The notes beneath the pieces are model-generated. The model made no database searches and was not told the DNA's origin. It saw only the letters and a program-made list of their open reading frames with translations. Source: an uncultured Spirochaetia bacterium (GTDB taxonomy: Bacteria; Spirochaetota; Spirochaetia; SZUA-6; Bin103). From it: DNA of 64,000 nucleotides. Positions 1 to 8,688 of this stretch are shown here, in pieces. Every line of letters starts with the position of its first letter. Positions within the stretch are counted from its first letter, which is position 1. Position numbers and translations under genes: made by a program. Location: positions 620,001 to 684,000 of the forward strand of contig CATQHW010000002.1 in the NCBI GenBank assembly GCA_958296075.1, written 5' to 3'.

Positions 1-723
1 GCCGCCCTGATCGCCCGCAACCGGTCGGCCGCCGTCAGCAGGAGCGAGATCAGGGCGATCGCCTATCTGGGCCGCAGCCATGGCGTCATCGAGGCGGACG
101 AGTCGCGCATTCTGGAGAGCGTGATGCGGTTCGGGGAACGTACGGTGCGGTACGCGATGACGCCGCGCACGGTGGTGGTGGCGCTCGACGAGTCGCAGAC
201 GCTTGCGGAGGCGGCCGCCGCCGACCTGCGGCCGTCGCGGATCCCAATCTATCGGGGCAGCATCGATTCGGTCACCGGGTACGTGCTGCGCTACGAGTTG
301 CTGCTCGGCGTCGCGCGCGGAGAAGGCGATCGAACCGTCGCTTCGCTGCGCCGCGATATCCTGCCGCTGCCCGATACGCTGTCGTTGCGCGCGGCCTTCT
401 CCCGGTTGCTGGGGCGCCACGAGCATATCGCGCTGATCGTGGATCAGTACGGCGGGACGGCCGGCATCGTTACCGTCGAAGACCTCGTCGAGACGCTGCT
501 GGGCTTGGAGATCGTCGACGAAACCGATAGCGCGACCGACATGCAGGAGTTGGCGCGCCGTCTGTGGGCGCTGCGTGTGCAGCGCCGGGGCCTTGCGGCC
601 GAAGGAGACGAGCTTACGGCCCCGAACGCCGATGCGGCGACCGCCGGCGGCGCCGGCGAAGGAGCGGGCGAAGGAGCGGGCGAAGGAGCGGGCGGCGAAC
701 CGGGTGAAACGGTTGAGCGGTAG
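1..723 (+). CDS. CorC/HlyC (CNNM)-type CBS-pair protein, 5' end outside window
   Basis: The reading frame is open from base 1, so the true start and the membrane-embedded DUF21 region lie to the left of the window. The visible part begins in the linker typical of hemolysin C/CorC proteins (SEIRAIAYLG, then GVIEADE, then VMRFGERTVRYAMTPR) and continues into two CBS motifs; the second ends in the classic DQYGGTAGIVTVEDLVE block near residue 150. Such proteins are inner-membrane Mg2+/Co2+ efflux or transport-associated regulators that sense adenosine nucleotides through the CBS pair. The usual C-terminal CorC_HlyC domain is missing. In its place is a low-complexity tail with three near-perfect 12-base repeats encoding GAGE (about 652-700). 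The family is clear; the transported ion is not known. Confidence 0.8.
   Translation, partial: AALIARNRSAAVSRSEIRAIAYLGRSHGVIEADESRILESVMRFGERTVRYAMTPRTVVVALDESQTLAEAAAADLRPSRIPIYRGSIDSVTGYVLRYELLLGVARGEGDRTVASLRRDILPLPDTLSLRAAFSRLLGRHEHIALIVDQYGGTAGIVTVEDLVETLLGLEIVDETDSATDMQELARRLWALRVQRRGLAAEGDELTAPNADAATAGGAGEGAGEGAGEGAGGEPGETVER
652..702 (+). repeat. 12-bp tandem repeat encoding GAGE
   Basis: Three to four copies of a 12-base unit (ggcgaaggagcg and close variants) lie in frame within the 3' end of the CBS-protein gene and encode Gly-Ala-Gly-Glu. Because the unit is a multiple of three, copy-number change would only lengthen or shorten the acidic tail. Confidence 0.7.
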
Positions 724-768
724 CTGCCGGCCGGCGGCGGAACGCTCCTGCTTTGAAGGATAAAGCAC

Positions 769-1380
769 TTGAATCCGGATGATTTCGATGGCACACTGCG
801 CGCGATGACAACTCCGATGGCGATGGACCGGCATGCGGCGGACGAGCTGCGGTTCATCCGTACGACGATGGAACGGGCGGTGCGCTTCGACGCCGTGCCG
901 GGTGTCGGCATGATCCTGATGGGGACCGCAGCGATCGCCGCGTACGGCGCTACGCGGCTCATGCCGGAAGCATGGCTCACGATCTGGCTGGCAACCGCGG
1001 CAGCGGCCTTCATCACCGGGATGACCGCAATGACGCTGAAGGCGCGGCGCGGCGGGCTGTCGGTCTGGTCGCGGCCGGCTCAGTCGTTCGTCGTCACCTT
1101 CGTCCCGCCGCTGGTCGTCGGCGCCCTGCTTACCGGAGCGCTCGGCACCGCCGGAGCGCACCACCTGATGCCGGGAGCGTGGCTCAGCCTGTACGGCATC
1201 GCCGCGCTGACCGGTGGAGCGTTCTCGGTGCGAAGCGTGGCCGTCATGGGGACCGGCTTTCTGCTGCTCGGCGCCGCGGCGCTCCTGTACGCGCCGGCGG
1301 GCCCGGTTCTGATGGTCTGCGGCTTCGGCGTCATGCACGTGGCGTTCGGTGCGCATATCGCCAATCGACATGGCGGCTGA
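769..1380 (+). CDS. Small polytopic inner-membrane protein of unknown function
   Basis: A 203-residue protein with a polar N-terminal segment of about 45 residues, followed by about five to six hydrophobic helices rich in Ala, Gly and Leu. I do not recognise a named family. The TTG start at 769 is preceded by GAAGGA eight bases upstream, which supports it over internal ATGs. Its 3' end overlaps the start of the winged-helix regulator gene by 11 bases. The pair therefore looks like a membrane protein with its own regulator in one transcript, an arrangement often seen for this type of HTH protein. Confidence 0.65.
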   Translation: MNPDDFDGTLRAMTTPMAMDRHAADELRFIRTTMERAVRFDAVPGVGMILMGTAAIAAYGATRLMPEAWLTIWLATAAAAFITGMTAMTLKARRGGLSVWSRPAQSFVVTFVPPLVVGALLTGALGTAGAHHLMPGAWLSLYGIAALTGGAFSVRSVAVMGTGFLLLGAAALLYAPAGPVLMVCGFGVMHVAFGAHIANRHGG

Positions 1381-1819
1381 GGGCGGCCATCCGGCGCCGG
1401 AGGCCGCCGCGCATCTTGCGCAGGGAGTTGCCGCAAGCGCACGGACCTTCGATACCGTGGTGCATGAACGGACCCGGCTGGCGATCCTCAGCTCGCTGTC
1501 GGCGGCGCAGGCCATGAGCTTTCGCGAGATGAAGTCGCTGCTCGGCGTGACCGACGGCAACCTCAGCGTGCATGCTCGCAAGCTCGAGGACGCCGGCTAC
1601 ATCGCCGTGCGCAAGGGATTCCGCGGACGCCAGCCCCGCACCACCTTCGCCCTGACTCGGGCAGGCCGCGACGCGCTGGAGGCCTACCTGCGGCACATGG
1701 AGGCGCTGATCTCGGCGATCGGTCGTCTCGGCGCCGGTCCTCCCGGCGTCCGGGACGCGGTCGCGGAGGGCGATCTGGTTCCGTATCCGGTCGCCACCGG
1801 CGCGTTGGCTGGCTCGTGA
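1370..1819 (+). CDS. Winged-helix transcriptional regulator (HTH_34-like)
   Basis: A 149-residue cytoplasmic DNA-binding protein. After a short N-terminal tail comes [12 protein letters not shown] (helix 1), then a recognition-helix region [20 protein letters not shown], then the wing [16 protein letters not shown] and the helix [10 protein letters not shown]. This series is typical of the single-domain winged-helix family related to MarR/ArsR proteins. No metal-binding cysteines are present. The ATG at 1370 was chosen because it sits inside the end of the upstream membrane-protein gene; a GTG at 1349 would add seven residues. The 3' end overlaps the uppS start (TGATG). Targets are unknown; control of the preceding membrane-protein gene is an inference from linkage. 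Confidence 0.75.
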   Translation: MAAEGGHPAPEAAAHLAQGVAASARTFDTVVHERTRLAILSSLSAAQAMSFREMKSLLGVTDGNLSVHARKLEDAGYIAVRKGFRGRQPRTTFALTRAGRDALEAYLRHMEALISAIGRLGAGPPGVRDAVAEGDLVPYPVATGALAGS

Positions 1820-2718
1820 TGTCCGGCGTCAACGGAGGGAACGAAACGCGCTCTGGAACCGCAAACGGCGCCGGTGCCGGAAACGGGGCCGACGGCCGAA
1901 ATGGAGCGAACGGCTCGGCCGGCGTCGGACCGCGGCACGTCGGCATCATCATGGACGGCAACGGGCGCTGGGCGGAAGCGCGGCGCCTGTCGCGCTATGA
2001 CGGGTACCGAGCCGGCACCGACGCCGTGCGCGAGGCTGTCGAGTGCGCGGCCGACCTGGGCATCCGCGTGCTGACGCTGTATGCGTTCTCGTCGGATAAC
2101 TGGCGCCGGCCGTCCGGTGAGGTGCAGATACTGTTGTCGCTGTTCCAGTGGTACCTGCAGCAGGAGACCGGCAACTGCGAGCGGCGGGGGGTGCGCATCT
2201 CGTTCCTCGGCCGCCGCGATCGCTTCCCCCCGGCGCTGCAGCGCGAGATCTCGCGCAGCGAGGCGGCGACGCGGACCTGCGACCGGCTGCTGCTGCGCAT
2301 CGCCGCCGACTACTCGGCGCGCGACGCCATCCTGGCCGCGGCCGCCCGGCTGCCGGCCGGCGACGCGTCCACGCGCGTCGATTTCGCCCGCACGCTGACC
2401 GGCGGCAGCGGCGATCTGGCGGACGTCGACCTGATCGTGCGCACCGGGGGCGAGCAACGGCTGAGCGACTTTCTGCTCTGGGAGGCCGCCTATGCCGAGC
2501 TGGTCTTCACGCAGACGCTATGGCCCGACTTCACGCGGTCCGATCTGGACTCGGCCATCGTCGAGTTCCGCCGGCGGGAGCGGAGGTTCGGCGGTATCGC
2601 CGCCTGCCGCGAGCGGCCCGTGCCGGTGAGCGTTGCAAGCGGCGCCGCTTCGGCCGGTCGACGAGACCCCGCGCCAGACGTTAGGATGACGGGCGACAGA
2701 GCATCCGGGGCAGGCTGA
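1819..2718 (+). CDS. uppS: Isoprenyl transferase (undecaprenyl diphosphate synthase)
   Basis: This cis-prenyltransferase condenses isopentenyl diphosphate onto farnesyl diphosphate to make the C55 lipid carrier for peptidoglycan and polysaccharide assembly. The signature [17 protein letters not shown] begins at residue 40, with the catalytic Asp at D46. FSSDNWRRP follows, and the C-terminal block [19 protein letters not shown] and RRFGG is present. Unusual are a roughly 35-residue Gly/Asn/Ala-rich N-terminal extension and a tail of about 40 residues after RRFGG that lacks known motifs. A GTG three bases earlier (1816) is an alternative start. The usual partners cdsA and dxr do not follow; a bacilliredoxin gene does. 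Confidence 0.93.
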   Translation: MSGVNGGNETRSGTANGAGAGNGADGRNGANGSAGVGPRHVGIIMDGNGRWAEARRLSRYDGYRAGTDAVREAVECAADLGIRVLTLYAFSSDNWRRPSGEVQILLSLFQWYLQQETGNCERRGVRISFLGRRDRFPPALQREISRSEAATRTCDRLLLRIAADYSARDAILAAAARLPAGDASTRVDFARTLTGGSGDLADVDLIVRTGGEQRLSDFLLWEAAYAELVFTQTLWPDFTRSDLDSAIVEFRRRERRFGGIAACRERPVPVSVASGAASAGRRDPAPDVRMTGDRASGAG

Positions 2719-2758
2719 TCGCCCGCGCGCTGCAGCCGTCCCCAGAGTGAGGTAATCC

Positions 2759-3178
2759 ATGCCATACGACCCCGTGATGGTGCAGCCGATGCGCGACGAG
2801 CTTGCGCGCGCCGGCGTCGCCGAGCTGCTGGCCCCCGAGGACGTCGATCGGTTCATGGCGCAGACCGACGGCACCGCGTTCCTGGTGGTCAATTCGGTAT
2901 GCGGATGCGCCGCCGGCAGCGCTCGCCCGGCGGTCGCCCTGGCGTTGCAGCAGGACCCCAGGCCGCAGCGCGTCGCCACCGTGTTCGCAGGACAGGATAT
3001 GGAGGCGACCGAGCGGGCGCGGAGCTACTTCGCCGACTATCCGCCGTCGAGCCCCTCGTTCGCGCTGTTCCGTGACGGCGAGTTGGTGCACCTGTTCCCT
3101 CGCCACCGCATCGAGGGACGCGATCCGCGGTCGATCGCCGCCGACCTGCGGAAGCTGTTCGACCGCCACTGTGGCTGA
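2759..3178 (+). CDS. BrxA/BrxB-family bacilliredoxin (DUF1094, YphP type)
   Basis: A 139-residue thioredoxin-fold protein. In Firmicutes this family removes bacillithiol from mixed disulfides on proteins. The N-terminus ([19 protein letters not shown]) and the active-site stretch [15 protein letters not shown] match the family, with the CGC pair at C48 and C50. The C-terminal [19 protein letters not shown] segment is also characteristic. The ATG at 2759 has a good AGTGAGG ribosome site about eight bases upstream. Whether this organism makes bacillithiol cannot be told from the window; another low-molecular-weight thiol is possible. Confidence 0.88.
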   Translation: MPYDPVMVQPMRDELARAGVAELLAPEDVDRFMAQTDGTAFLVVNSVCGCAAGSARPAVALALQQDPRPQRVATVFAGQDMEATERARSYFADYPPSSPSFALFRDGELVHLFPRHRIEGRDPRSIAADLRKLFDRHCG

Positions 3179-3216
3179 GTTCGCCGACCCGCGCTCCCGA
3201 CCCAGGCGATCCTCAC

Positions 3217-3525
3217 GTGGCTGAACGCCGGCGATCGTTCGCGGCCCCCGATCATCGGCACCTCGGTGAGTTGCACGGCATCACCGTCGCGGTCGATACC
3301 GACGGTCCGTTGTACGTCGGGCGCTTCTTCGAAGAGCGTGACGGTTCCCTGCTGCTGTTGGACGCGGCTTCGCACGAGGAAGGCGCCGGCGGCCTCTCCA
3401 AGGCCGAGTATCTGTACCGAGCGGCGCGCTACGGAATCTGGAAGCAGTTCCCCAGCGTGTCGGTGCCGCGGTCCGGCGTGACATCCGTGCGTCGTCTGGC
3501 GGACATCGACGACGCCCCGGCGTGA
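3217..3525 (+). CDS. Conserved-looking small cytoplasmic protein, unknown function
   Basis: A 102-residue protein from a GTG start with a weak ribosome site. It has a plausible compact fold: a predicted beta-rich half ([33 protein letters not shown]) and an Ala/Tyr-rich helix ([19 protein letters not shown]). There is no signal peptide, cysteine cluster or recognised motif. It lies 38 bases after the bacilliredoxin gene and is probably co-transcribed with it. Codon use matches neighbouring genes, so I take it as real. Confidence 0.55.
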   Translation: MAERRRSFAAPDHRHLGELHGITVAVDTDGPLYVGRFFEERDGSLLLLDAASHEEGAGGLSKAEYLYRAARYGIWKQFPSVSVPRSGVTSVRRLADIDDAPA

Positions 3526-3565
3526 CCCGGTGCCCGTGCGGGCGCTTGAACGTGGCCGGCCGTCT

Positions 3566-4210
3566 ATGAAGCCGGATTCAATGGGGTCGAGCACGCGCCG
3601 GGCTCCCGTGTGCGTTGCAGTCATGCTGGTGACGCTCGCCGGTTGCGGCCGGGAGGTCGATGTCCGTTCCTATCGAGAGGTGACGATAGCCCCGACGCCG
3701 GTCGGCGCGCTGTTCGATTCGACCGGAGCCGATGCCGGCGCAGGCGCGGGGACGGAAGGGAACTGGCGTTGGGACACCCCGAGCGAGTGGAGCGAGCTGC
3801 CCGGAGACCGGCTTCGCTTGGCGCGGTTCGGGCTGCCGGGCGGCGGCGAGAGCACCGTGGTGGCGCTGGCAGGCGACGCCGGCGGGGTGGAAGCCAATGT
3901 GCGGCGGTGGCTCACGCAGCTCGGCTTGAGCTTACCTCCCGACCGCGTGCGCACCTTCCTGAGCAGCGCGTCGTCCGTGCGGGGCGGACTCGACTTCACC
4001 GTCTTCGACTTCATTCCCCTGGTCGCCGGTCGGGATGATACGGCATTCCTGACGGGGATCGCCTCGGTCGGCGGGCAGACCTTGTTCGTCAAGGCGGAGG
4101 CTCCGGCCCGCGTCCTGGCCGAGCAGCGGGCCGCGTTCGCGGACCTCCTGATCTCGCTCCGCCGGCGATCCGCCGGTGACGGGAACGAGGCGTACGGGAA
4201 CCGGGGCTAG
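3566..4210 (+). CDS. Lipoprotein linked to cytochrome c maturation genes
   Basis: The N-terminus starting at M1 (3566) or M6 (3581) forms a short basic region, a hydrophobic segment and the lipobox LAGC, so the mature protein is lipid-anchored at the cysteine. Further on, the pattern W-x-P-x-W followed by LRLARFGLPGGGE, GGVEANVRRWLTQLGL and a late LFVKAEAP segment resembles a family of secreted or lipidated proteins seen beside ResB/CcsA genes in other phyla. It ends five bases before resB and is very likely co-transcribed with it. A role in cytochrome c assembly is an inference from context; no catalytic motif is visible. A GTG at 3530 would add 12 residues ahead of the signal sequence and is less likely. 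Confidence 0.68.
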   Translation: MKPDSMGSSTRRAPVCVAVMLVTLAGCGREVDVRSYREVTIAPTPVGALFDSTGADAGAGAGTEGNWRWDTPSEWSELPGDRLRLARFGLPGGGESTVVALAGDAGGVEANVRRWLTQLGLSLPPDRVRTFLSSASSVRGGLDFTVFDFIPLVAGRDDTAFLTGIASVGGQTLFVKAEAPARVLAEQRAAFADLLISLRRRSAGDGNEAYGNRG

Positions 4211-4215
4211 CGGGG

Positions 4216-5361
4216 ATGCTGGTTCAGGCGATCCGGCGCAGCCCGCTGGTGCGGGCCGCGATAAACCTGCGCGTCACCGTGGTCTGCCTGGCGCTGCTGT
4301 TCCTGCTGACGCTGCTCGGCACCTTTCATCAGGTGTCGCACGGCCTCTACGACGCTCAGCAGCGCTACTTCGGAGCCTGGGTAACCCTGGTGGGCGGCAT
4401 CGTGCCGCTGCCCGGCGCGCAGCTCGTGCTCTGGGTGCTGTTCGTAAACCTGCTGGCGGTCACCGCCTTCCGGTTCGTCTATCGGTGGTCGCGGGTCGGC
4501 ATCCTGATCATCCACCTGGGAATGTTCGCGATGTTCTTCGGCATGTTCTTCACCTCCTACTTTGCGCAGGAGTCCTTCCTCCGGCTGCAGGAGGGGGAGT
4601 GGCGCAATACCAGCGAGGATTACTACGAGTGGGAGGTTGCCGCCTGGAGTGAAGGGACCAAGGCGCGTGACGTGAGCGCCGTCGACCTGCGGCGCCTGGC
4701 TCCCGGCGATCAGGTGGCGCTGTCCGCGCTCGGCCTGACCATGCTGGTGGAGGAGAATCATCCGAGCGCGGACGCCTTCCTGCCGCCGGAGGGCCGGACC
4801 AGTCCGTTGCTGAACGCGCGCGGCATCGCCGGCCTGCAGCCGCGGCGGCGCTCGGTCCGCCCGGAGGAGAACCGGCCCGGCGTGATCCTGCGCGTCAGCG
4901 GCGCTTCCGAGAGCGCATCGCTCGTGTTGTGGGCGCTGGACCCGGCGCCGACGCCGGTGACGCTGGGCGGCCGGCGCTACGCGTTCTCTCTGCGCCGCGC
5001 GCGCCGCGAGTTGCCGGCGCTGATCGGCCTGCGGGACTTCCGCGCCGAGTTCTACCCGGGCACCGACACGCCCCGGTCGTTCGAGAGCGACGTGGTCGTG
5101 GAGGCGCCCGGCACCCGGCGGCCGGTGCTGATCTCGATGAACAAACCGCTGCGGTTCGACGGATTCACCTTCTATCAGGCTTCCTACGATTTCGACGCCG
5201 CGGGCGCCGCCTACTCGACGTTGGCCGTGGTGGAAAACCGCGGCCGCATCGTTCCGTACGTGGCGACCGCGCTGATCGCCATCGGCTTGGCCGTCCACTT
5301 CGTGCAGACTCTGGTCCGCCCCGGCCGGCGCCGCAGCGTCGCCGTGCAGGAGCCGTCGTGA
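4216..5361 (+). CDS. resB: Cytochrome c biogenesis protein ResB (Ccs1)
   Basis: A component of System II cytochrome c maturation, which with CcsA delivers haem to apocytochromes on the outer face of the membrane. At 381 residues it is a compact ResB. Two N-terminal helices (VVCLALLFLLTLLGTFHQV, then AQLVLWVLFVNLLAV), a third (VGILIIHLGMFAMFFGMFF), a large extracytoplasmic domain and a C-terminal helix (PYVATALIAIGLAVHFVQTL) match the topology. The late segment MNKPLRFDGFTFYQASYD is the most conserved ResB signature. The next gene overlaps its stop codon (GTGA). Confidence 0.9.
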   Translation: MLVQAIRRSPLVRAAINLRVTVVCLALLFLLTLLGTFHQVSHGLYDAQQRYFGAWVTLVGGIVPLPGAQLVLWVLFVNLLAVTAFRFVYRWSRVGILIIHLGMFAMFFGMFFTSYFAQESFLRLQEGEWRNTSEDYYEWEVAAWSEGTKARDVSAVDLRRLAPGDQVALSALGLTMLVEENHPSADAFLPPEGRTSPLLNARGIAGLQPRRRSVRPEENRPGVILRVSGASESASLVLWALDPAPTPVTLGGRRYAFSLRRARRELPALIGLRDFRAEFYPGTDTPRSFESDVVVEAPGTRRPVLISMNKPLRFDGFTFYQASYDFDAAGAAYSTLAVVENRGRIVPYVATALIAIGLAVHFVQTLVRPGRRRSVAVQEPS

Positions 5362-7379
5362 GCGCCGGCCCGGCCCCGCTGATCGGACCCGTCGGCGGCA
5401 TGACGCGGTCCACGCGCCTCCTCCTGTTGGCGGTGCTGGCGGTGCTGGCGGTGCTGGCGGCGTCGATGATCGGACGCTTCGGGCGCGGCGACCGCTCTAC
5501 CGGATACGTGCCCCCGGAACCGAAAATCGCCAGCGCCGCGGCGCTCCGGCCGCTCATGGTGATAGAGGACGGGCGTCCCAAGCCACTCGACAGCTTTGCT
5601 CGCAACACGTTGCTGCGCTACTCCGGCCGCGAGCGCTACGCCGGCCAGTCAGCGATCGATTGGCTGGCGCGGGTGCTGCTGTCCCCGCAGAGGACCTATC
5701 GAGACGAGGTGTTCCTGATCGACCATCCGGAGGTGCTGGAGGCGATCGGCGTGCCGTCGCGGGGGCGCGGCCGCTACAGCTTCGAGGGGTTGCGCGCAGG
5801 CCTCGCGGAGCTCGAGGAACTGGCCAGCTTGGCTACCGACGTCCCTTCCGAGCAGCGGAGCCCGGTGCAGCGTGAGTTGATTCGCGTCTGGAACAACCTG
5901 TTGGACTTCACCGGACTGCTTACCTCCTTCGGCTTCACCTATCCGGACCGGGAGGCGTTCCTGGTCGACTCGGAAGCGGCGGCTGCCGCGTTGCAGCTGC
6001 CGGCGCCGGGGCCGTACAGCTACCTCGATATCGCGATGCGCCGGACGCTGGTGGAGGAGCGCGCCGCCGCGGCGCTCGCCGGCCACGGCGAGTCCGGCAG
6101 GCTCGCCGACGCCGACCGCATCGTGCTGGGTCTGGTGCGGAACCTGCGGCTGTGGGACCAGGCGTACGGGAGCCTGCCGCTGCCGGTGATCCCGTTGGCG
6201 AGCGGCGGCCGGGAACGGTGGCTGAGCCCCTGGCAGGCGCTGGCGGAGCCGGAGTTGGCGGCGGCGACCGGCGACGAGTTGATCGCGCTGCGCGATCTGC
6301 AGGTCGCGTACGTGGAGGGGTGGCAGGCGCGCTTCGATCTTGCGGCGCGCACGTTCGAACTCGCTCAGGAGCGCCGCCTGGGAACCGCCATGGCGCTGCC
6401 CGAACCGGCGCTGGAGCTTTTCTACCGCCGGGTGGATCCGCTCTCCTATGCCCGCTGGGCCTACCTGCTGGGCACGGCGCTGGCGTTGCTGGCCCTGCTG
6501 ATCGGCCGCCCGCTGGCCGAGCGGGCCGGCGTGGGCGCGCTGGCGCTCGGCTTTGCCATCCACACCGCGGGGATCGTGCTGCGGATGATCATCAGCGGCC
6601 GGCCGCCGGTCACCAACCTGTACGAAACGTTCGTGTTCGTCGCCTGGGGAGCCGCCGGCGCCGGTCTCTATCTGCGCCACGTGCGCGGCAATGGCATCGG
6701 CACGCTGAGCGGGTTGACGATCGGATTTCTGCTGCTGTGGATATCCGGCAAGTTCGCGGCCGAGGGCGACACGCTGCGGCAACTGCAGGCGGTCCTGGAC
6801 ACCAACTTCTGGCTGTCGACACACGTGGTGGTGATCACCAGCGGATACTGCGCCTGCGTGTTCGCGGGTTTCGTCGGCCACGTCTACCTGTTCCAGCTCG
6901 TCGAGGGCCGCGCCGACGATGCCCGCCTGCGTCAGACCTACCGGCTGCTGTTCGGCGCGCTGGCGTTCGGGCTGATCCTGTCGTTCACCGGCACCATGCT
7001 CGGCGGTATCTGGGCCGATCAGTCGTGGGGCCGCTTCTGGGGGTGGGACCCCAAGGAGAACGGCGCGCTGATGATCGTGCTGTGGTGCGCGATACTGTTC
7101 CACGCGCGGCTGGGCAAGATGATCCGCGAGTACGGCATGGCGGTCGGCTCGGTGATCGGCATCGTGGTGGTGATGCTCGCCTGGTTCGGGATCAACGAGC
7201 TCGGCGTGGGGCTCCATTCCTACGGCTTCACCGAAGGGGTGCTCTCCGGACTGCTCGTCTACGCCGCCGTCGAGGCGGTCTTCCTGACGGCGATCGCGCT
7301 GCTGATCCGCCGGCGGCTCCGGCGCCCGGACGCTGCGGCTGAGAGCACGGTGCGCGCGCCGGCGACCGGACGTGGATGA
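5358..7379 (+). CDS. ccsA: Cytochrome c biogenesis protein CcsA (haem handling)
   Basis: A polytopic membrane protein that with ResB forms the System II haem lyase. The C-terminal half contains the WWD signature within WADQSWGRFWGWDPKENGAL and flanking haem-ligand histidines on hydrophobic helices. The N-terminal half carries an extended periplasmic segment starting KPLDSFARNTLLRYSG, as in long CcsA forms from several environmental phyla. The start is GTG at 5358 by overlap with the resB stop; ATG at 5400 is the alternative and puts the signal-anchor VLAVLAVLAVLAA near the N-terminus. That anchor is encoded by three perfect 9-base repeats (gcggtgctg). The stop overlaps tatC (ATGA). Confidence 0.92.
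   Translation: MSAGPAPLIGPVGGMTRSTRLLLLAVLAVLAVLAASMIGRFGRGDRSTGYVPPEPKIASAAALRPLMVIEDGRPKPLDSFARNTLLRYSGRERYAGQSAIDWLARVLLSPQRTYRDEVFLIDHPEVLEAIGVPSRGRGRYSFEGLRAGLAELEELASLATDVPSEQRSPVQRELIRVWNNLLDFTGLLTSFGFTYPDREAFLVDSEAAAAALQLPAPGPYSYLDIAMRRTLVEERAAAALAGHGESGRLADADRIVLGLVRNLRLWDQAYGSLPLPVIPLASGGRERWLSPWQALAEPELAAATGDELIALRDLQVAYVEGWQARFDLAARTFELAQERRLGTAMALPEPALELFYRRVDPLSYARWAYLLGTALALLALLIGRPLAERAGVGALALGFAIHTAGIVLRMIISGRPPVTNLYETFVFVAWGAAGAGLYLRHVRGNGIGTLSGLTIGFLLLWISGKFAAEGDTLRQLQAVLDTNFWLSTHVVVITSGYCACVFAGFVGHVYLFQLVEGRADDARLRQTYRLLFGALAFGLILSFTGTMLGGIWADQSWGRFWGWDPKENGALMIVLWCAILFHARLGKMIREYGMAVGSVIGIVVVMLAWFGINELGVGLHSYGFTEGVLSGLLVYAAVEAVFLTAIALLIRRRLRRPDAAAESTVRAPATGRG
5430..5461 (+). 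repeat. 9-bp triplicate inside the CcsA signal anchor
   Basis: Three tandem copies of gcggtgctg encode the VLA-VLA-VLA core of the first CcsA transmembrane helix. Replication slippage here would change helix length in steps of three residues without shifting the frame. Confidence 0.65.
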
Positions 7380-8131
7380 GCCGCCGCTCGCCGCGCTCGC
7401 CGCAGGCGCGCATGACCTTCCTGGAACATGCCGAGGAACTGCGCCGGCGGGTGATCGTGTCGCTGGCCGCCGCGCTGGTAGCTGCCGGCGTCTGCTACGC
7501 GTTCCATGCATGGATCCTCGATCTGCTGCTCGCGCCGCTCGAACCGATCCAGGAGCGGCTCGGCGAGCGGCAACTCTACGCGACGTCGCTGTTCGAAGGG
7601 TTTCTGGTGCGGGTGAAGGTGGCGCTGCTGGCAGGGTTGATCGTGTCGCTGCCCGTGCATGGCTACAACGTGGTGAGGTTCGTCTTTCCCGCCCTGCAGC
7701 GCAGGGAGCGGCGCGTGATCGCCGGCTCGCTTGCGGCCAGCGTGGTCCTGGTCTGCGCCGGCTTTCTCTATGGTTACTATGAGGTGGTGCCGCTGTCGGT
7801 AGAGTTTCTCACCGGGCCGGGATTCGTCCCGGAGCGGGTGGGGATCCTGCTGAGCTACGACCGCAACGTGTTTTACCTGCTGCAATTGCTACTGGTCTTC
7901 GCGCTGGTGTTCCAGATGCCGGTGGTGCTGCTGCTGTTGCTGCGCGCCGGCGTGGTGACCCGCCGCGGGCTGCTACGGGTAAGCCGCTTCGCGATCGTTG
8001 GCATGTTCGCGGTGGCGGCGCTCGTCACGCCGCCTGACGTCGTGTCGCAGGTCAGCTTGGCGCTGCCCATGGTGGCGATGTTCTTCCTGACGATCCTGAT
8101 CGCCCGTATCTTCCGCTTGGGAGACGGGTGA
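7376..8131 (+). CDS. tatC: Twin-arginine translocase subunit TatC
   Basis: The core receptor of the Tat system, which exports folded proteins through the inner membrane. The 251-residue protein has six predicted helices. Near the N-terminus is the family signature MTFLEHAEELRRRV; later come LFEGFLVRVKVALLAGLIVSLP and the conserved ALVTPPDVVSQ loop before the last helix. The ATG overlaps the ccsA stop by four bases and the stop overlaps the next tat gene (TGATG), so cytochrome c maturation and Tat export are translationally coupled here. Confidence 0.95.
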   Translation: MSRRSPRSPQARMTFLEHAEELRRRVIVSLAAALVAAGVCYAFHAWILDLLLAPLEPIQERLGERQLYATSLFEGFLVRVKVALLAGLIVSLPVHGYNVVRFVFPALQRRERRVIAGSLAASVVLVCAGFLYGYYEVVPLSVEFLTGPGFVPERVGILLSYDRNVFYLLQLLLVFALVFQMPVVLLLLLRAGVVTRRGLLRVSRFAIVGMFAVAALVTPPDVVSQVSLALPMVAMFFLTILIARIFRLGDG

Positions 8132-8451
8132 TGTTCGGTCTGGGCATCTGGGAGATCGCCGCCATCGCGCTGGTGATCGTGGTGTTCGTCAAACCGAGCG
8201 AGCTGCCGAGCGCGGCGCGCACCGCCGGCCGCGTGGTGCGGCGCATCCGGACCGCCATCGCCCGCGCCAAGGCGGAGATGCGCCAGATCAGCACGGCGCT
8301 GGAGCGGACTGCGGCCGAGCGCGACCCGGACACGCCGCCGGATGACGCGATCCATCCCATGCAGGCGCGGCCGCCGGCGGGCGAGCAAGACGCCGGCGCG
8401 CGACCGGGTTATAGTGACAGGACCTCGTCCGGGGACGCGGTAGAGAGGTAG
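8131..8451 (+). CDS. TatA/TatB-family subunit, probably the TatB-like member
   Basis: A single N-terminal helix (FGLGIWEIAAIALVIVVFV) is followed by the hinge KPSELPSAARTAGRVVRRIR, an amphipathic helix and a long charged tail. The MFGLGIWE start and the longer tail resemble TatB more than TatA. The ATG overlaps the tatC stop; a GTG three bases before it is also in frame. With tatC and the short tatA that follows, it provides a full Tat set. Confidence 0.85.
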   Translation: MFGLGIWEIAAIALVIVVFVKPSELPSAARTAGRVVRRIRTAIARAKAEMRQISTALERTAAERDPDTPPDDAIHPMQARPPAGEQDAGARPGYSDRTSSGDAVER

Positions 8452-8457
8452 CAAGCA

Positions 8458-8667
8458 ATGCTTGGTCATCCGGAGATACTGATCGTCGGCGTGATCGTCC
8501 TGGTGCTGTTCGGCGCCTCGGCGATCCCGCGGTTCGCGCGCTCGATCGGCCGCGCCAAGGCGGAGTTCGAGAAGGGGCTGACCAACGGCCAGAAGGACGC
8601 GGACGGCGACGAAGGCGACCGCAAGACGTTGAAGCATTCCGCGGAGTCCGGCGAAAGAACCGGATAA
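8458..8667 (+). CDS. tatA: Twin-arginine translocase subunit TatA
   Basis: A 69-residue TatA: short N-terminal tail, one helix (ILIVGVIVLVLFG), the FG hinge, an amphipathic helix (AIPRFARSIGRAKAEFEKGL) and a charged tail. TatA protomers assemble the protein-conducting patch. The GAGAGG ribosome site about ten bases ahead supports the ATG. It is the last gene of the lipoprotein-resB-ccsA-tatC-tatB-tatA run. Confidence 0.9.
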   Translation: MLGHPEILIVGVIVLVLFGASAIPRFARSIGRAKAEFEKGLTNGQKDADGDEGDRKTLKHSAESGERTG

Positions 8668-8674
8668 GGACCGC

Positions 8675-8686
8675 CCGGGCGCCCGG
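8675..8686. terminator. GC palindrome between convergent genes, possible terminator
   Basis: A perfect 12-base palindrome (ccgggcgcccgg) sits in the 21-base gap between the convergent tatA and coaBC genes. There is no T tract, so intrinsic termination is only a possibility. Confidence 0.3.
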
Positions 8687-8688
8687 CT

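Noticed and set aside
652..702. GAGE repeats considered as a CRISPR or minisatellite locus
   Set aside because: Repeats are only 12 bases, contiguous and in frame within a gene; there are no spacers.
5649..7511. 620-codon minus-strand frame across ccsA
   Set aside because: Low-complexity Gln/Arg/His translation opposite a convincing CcsA; a composition artefact.
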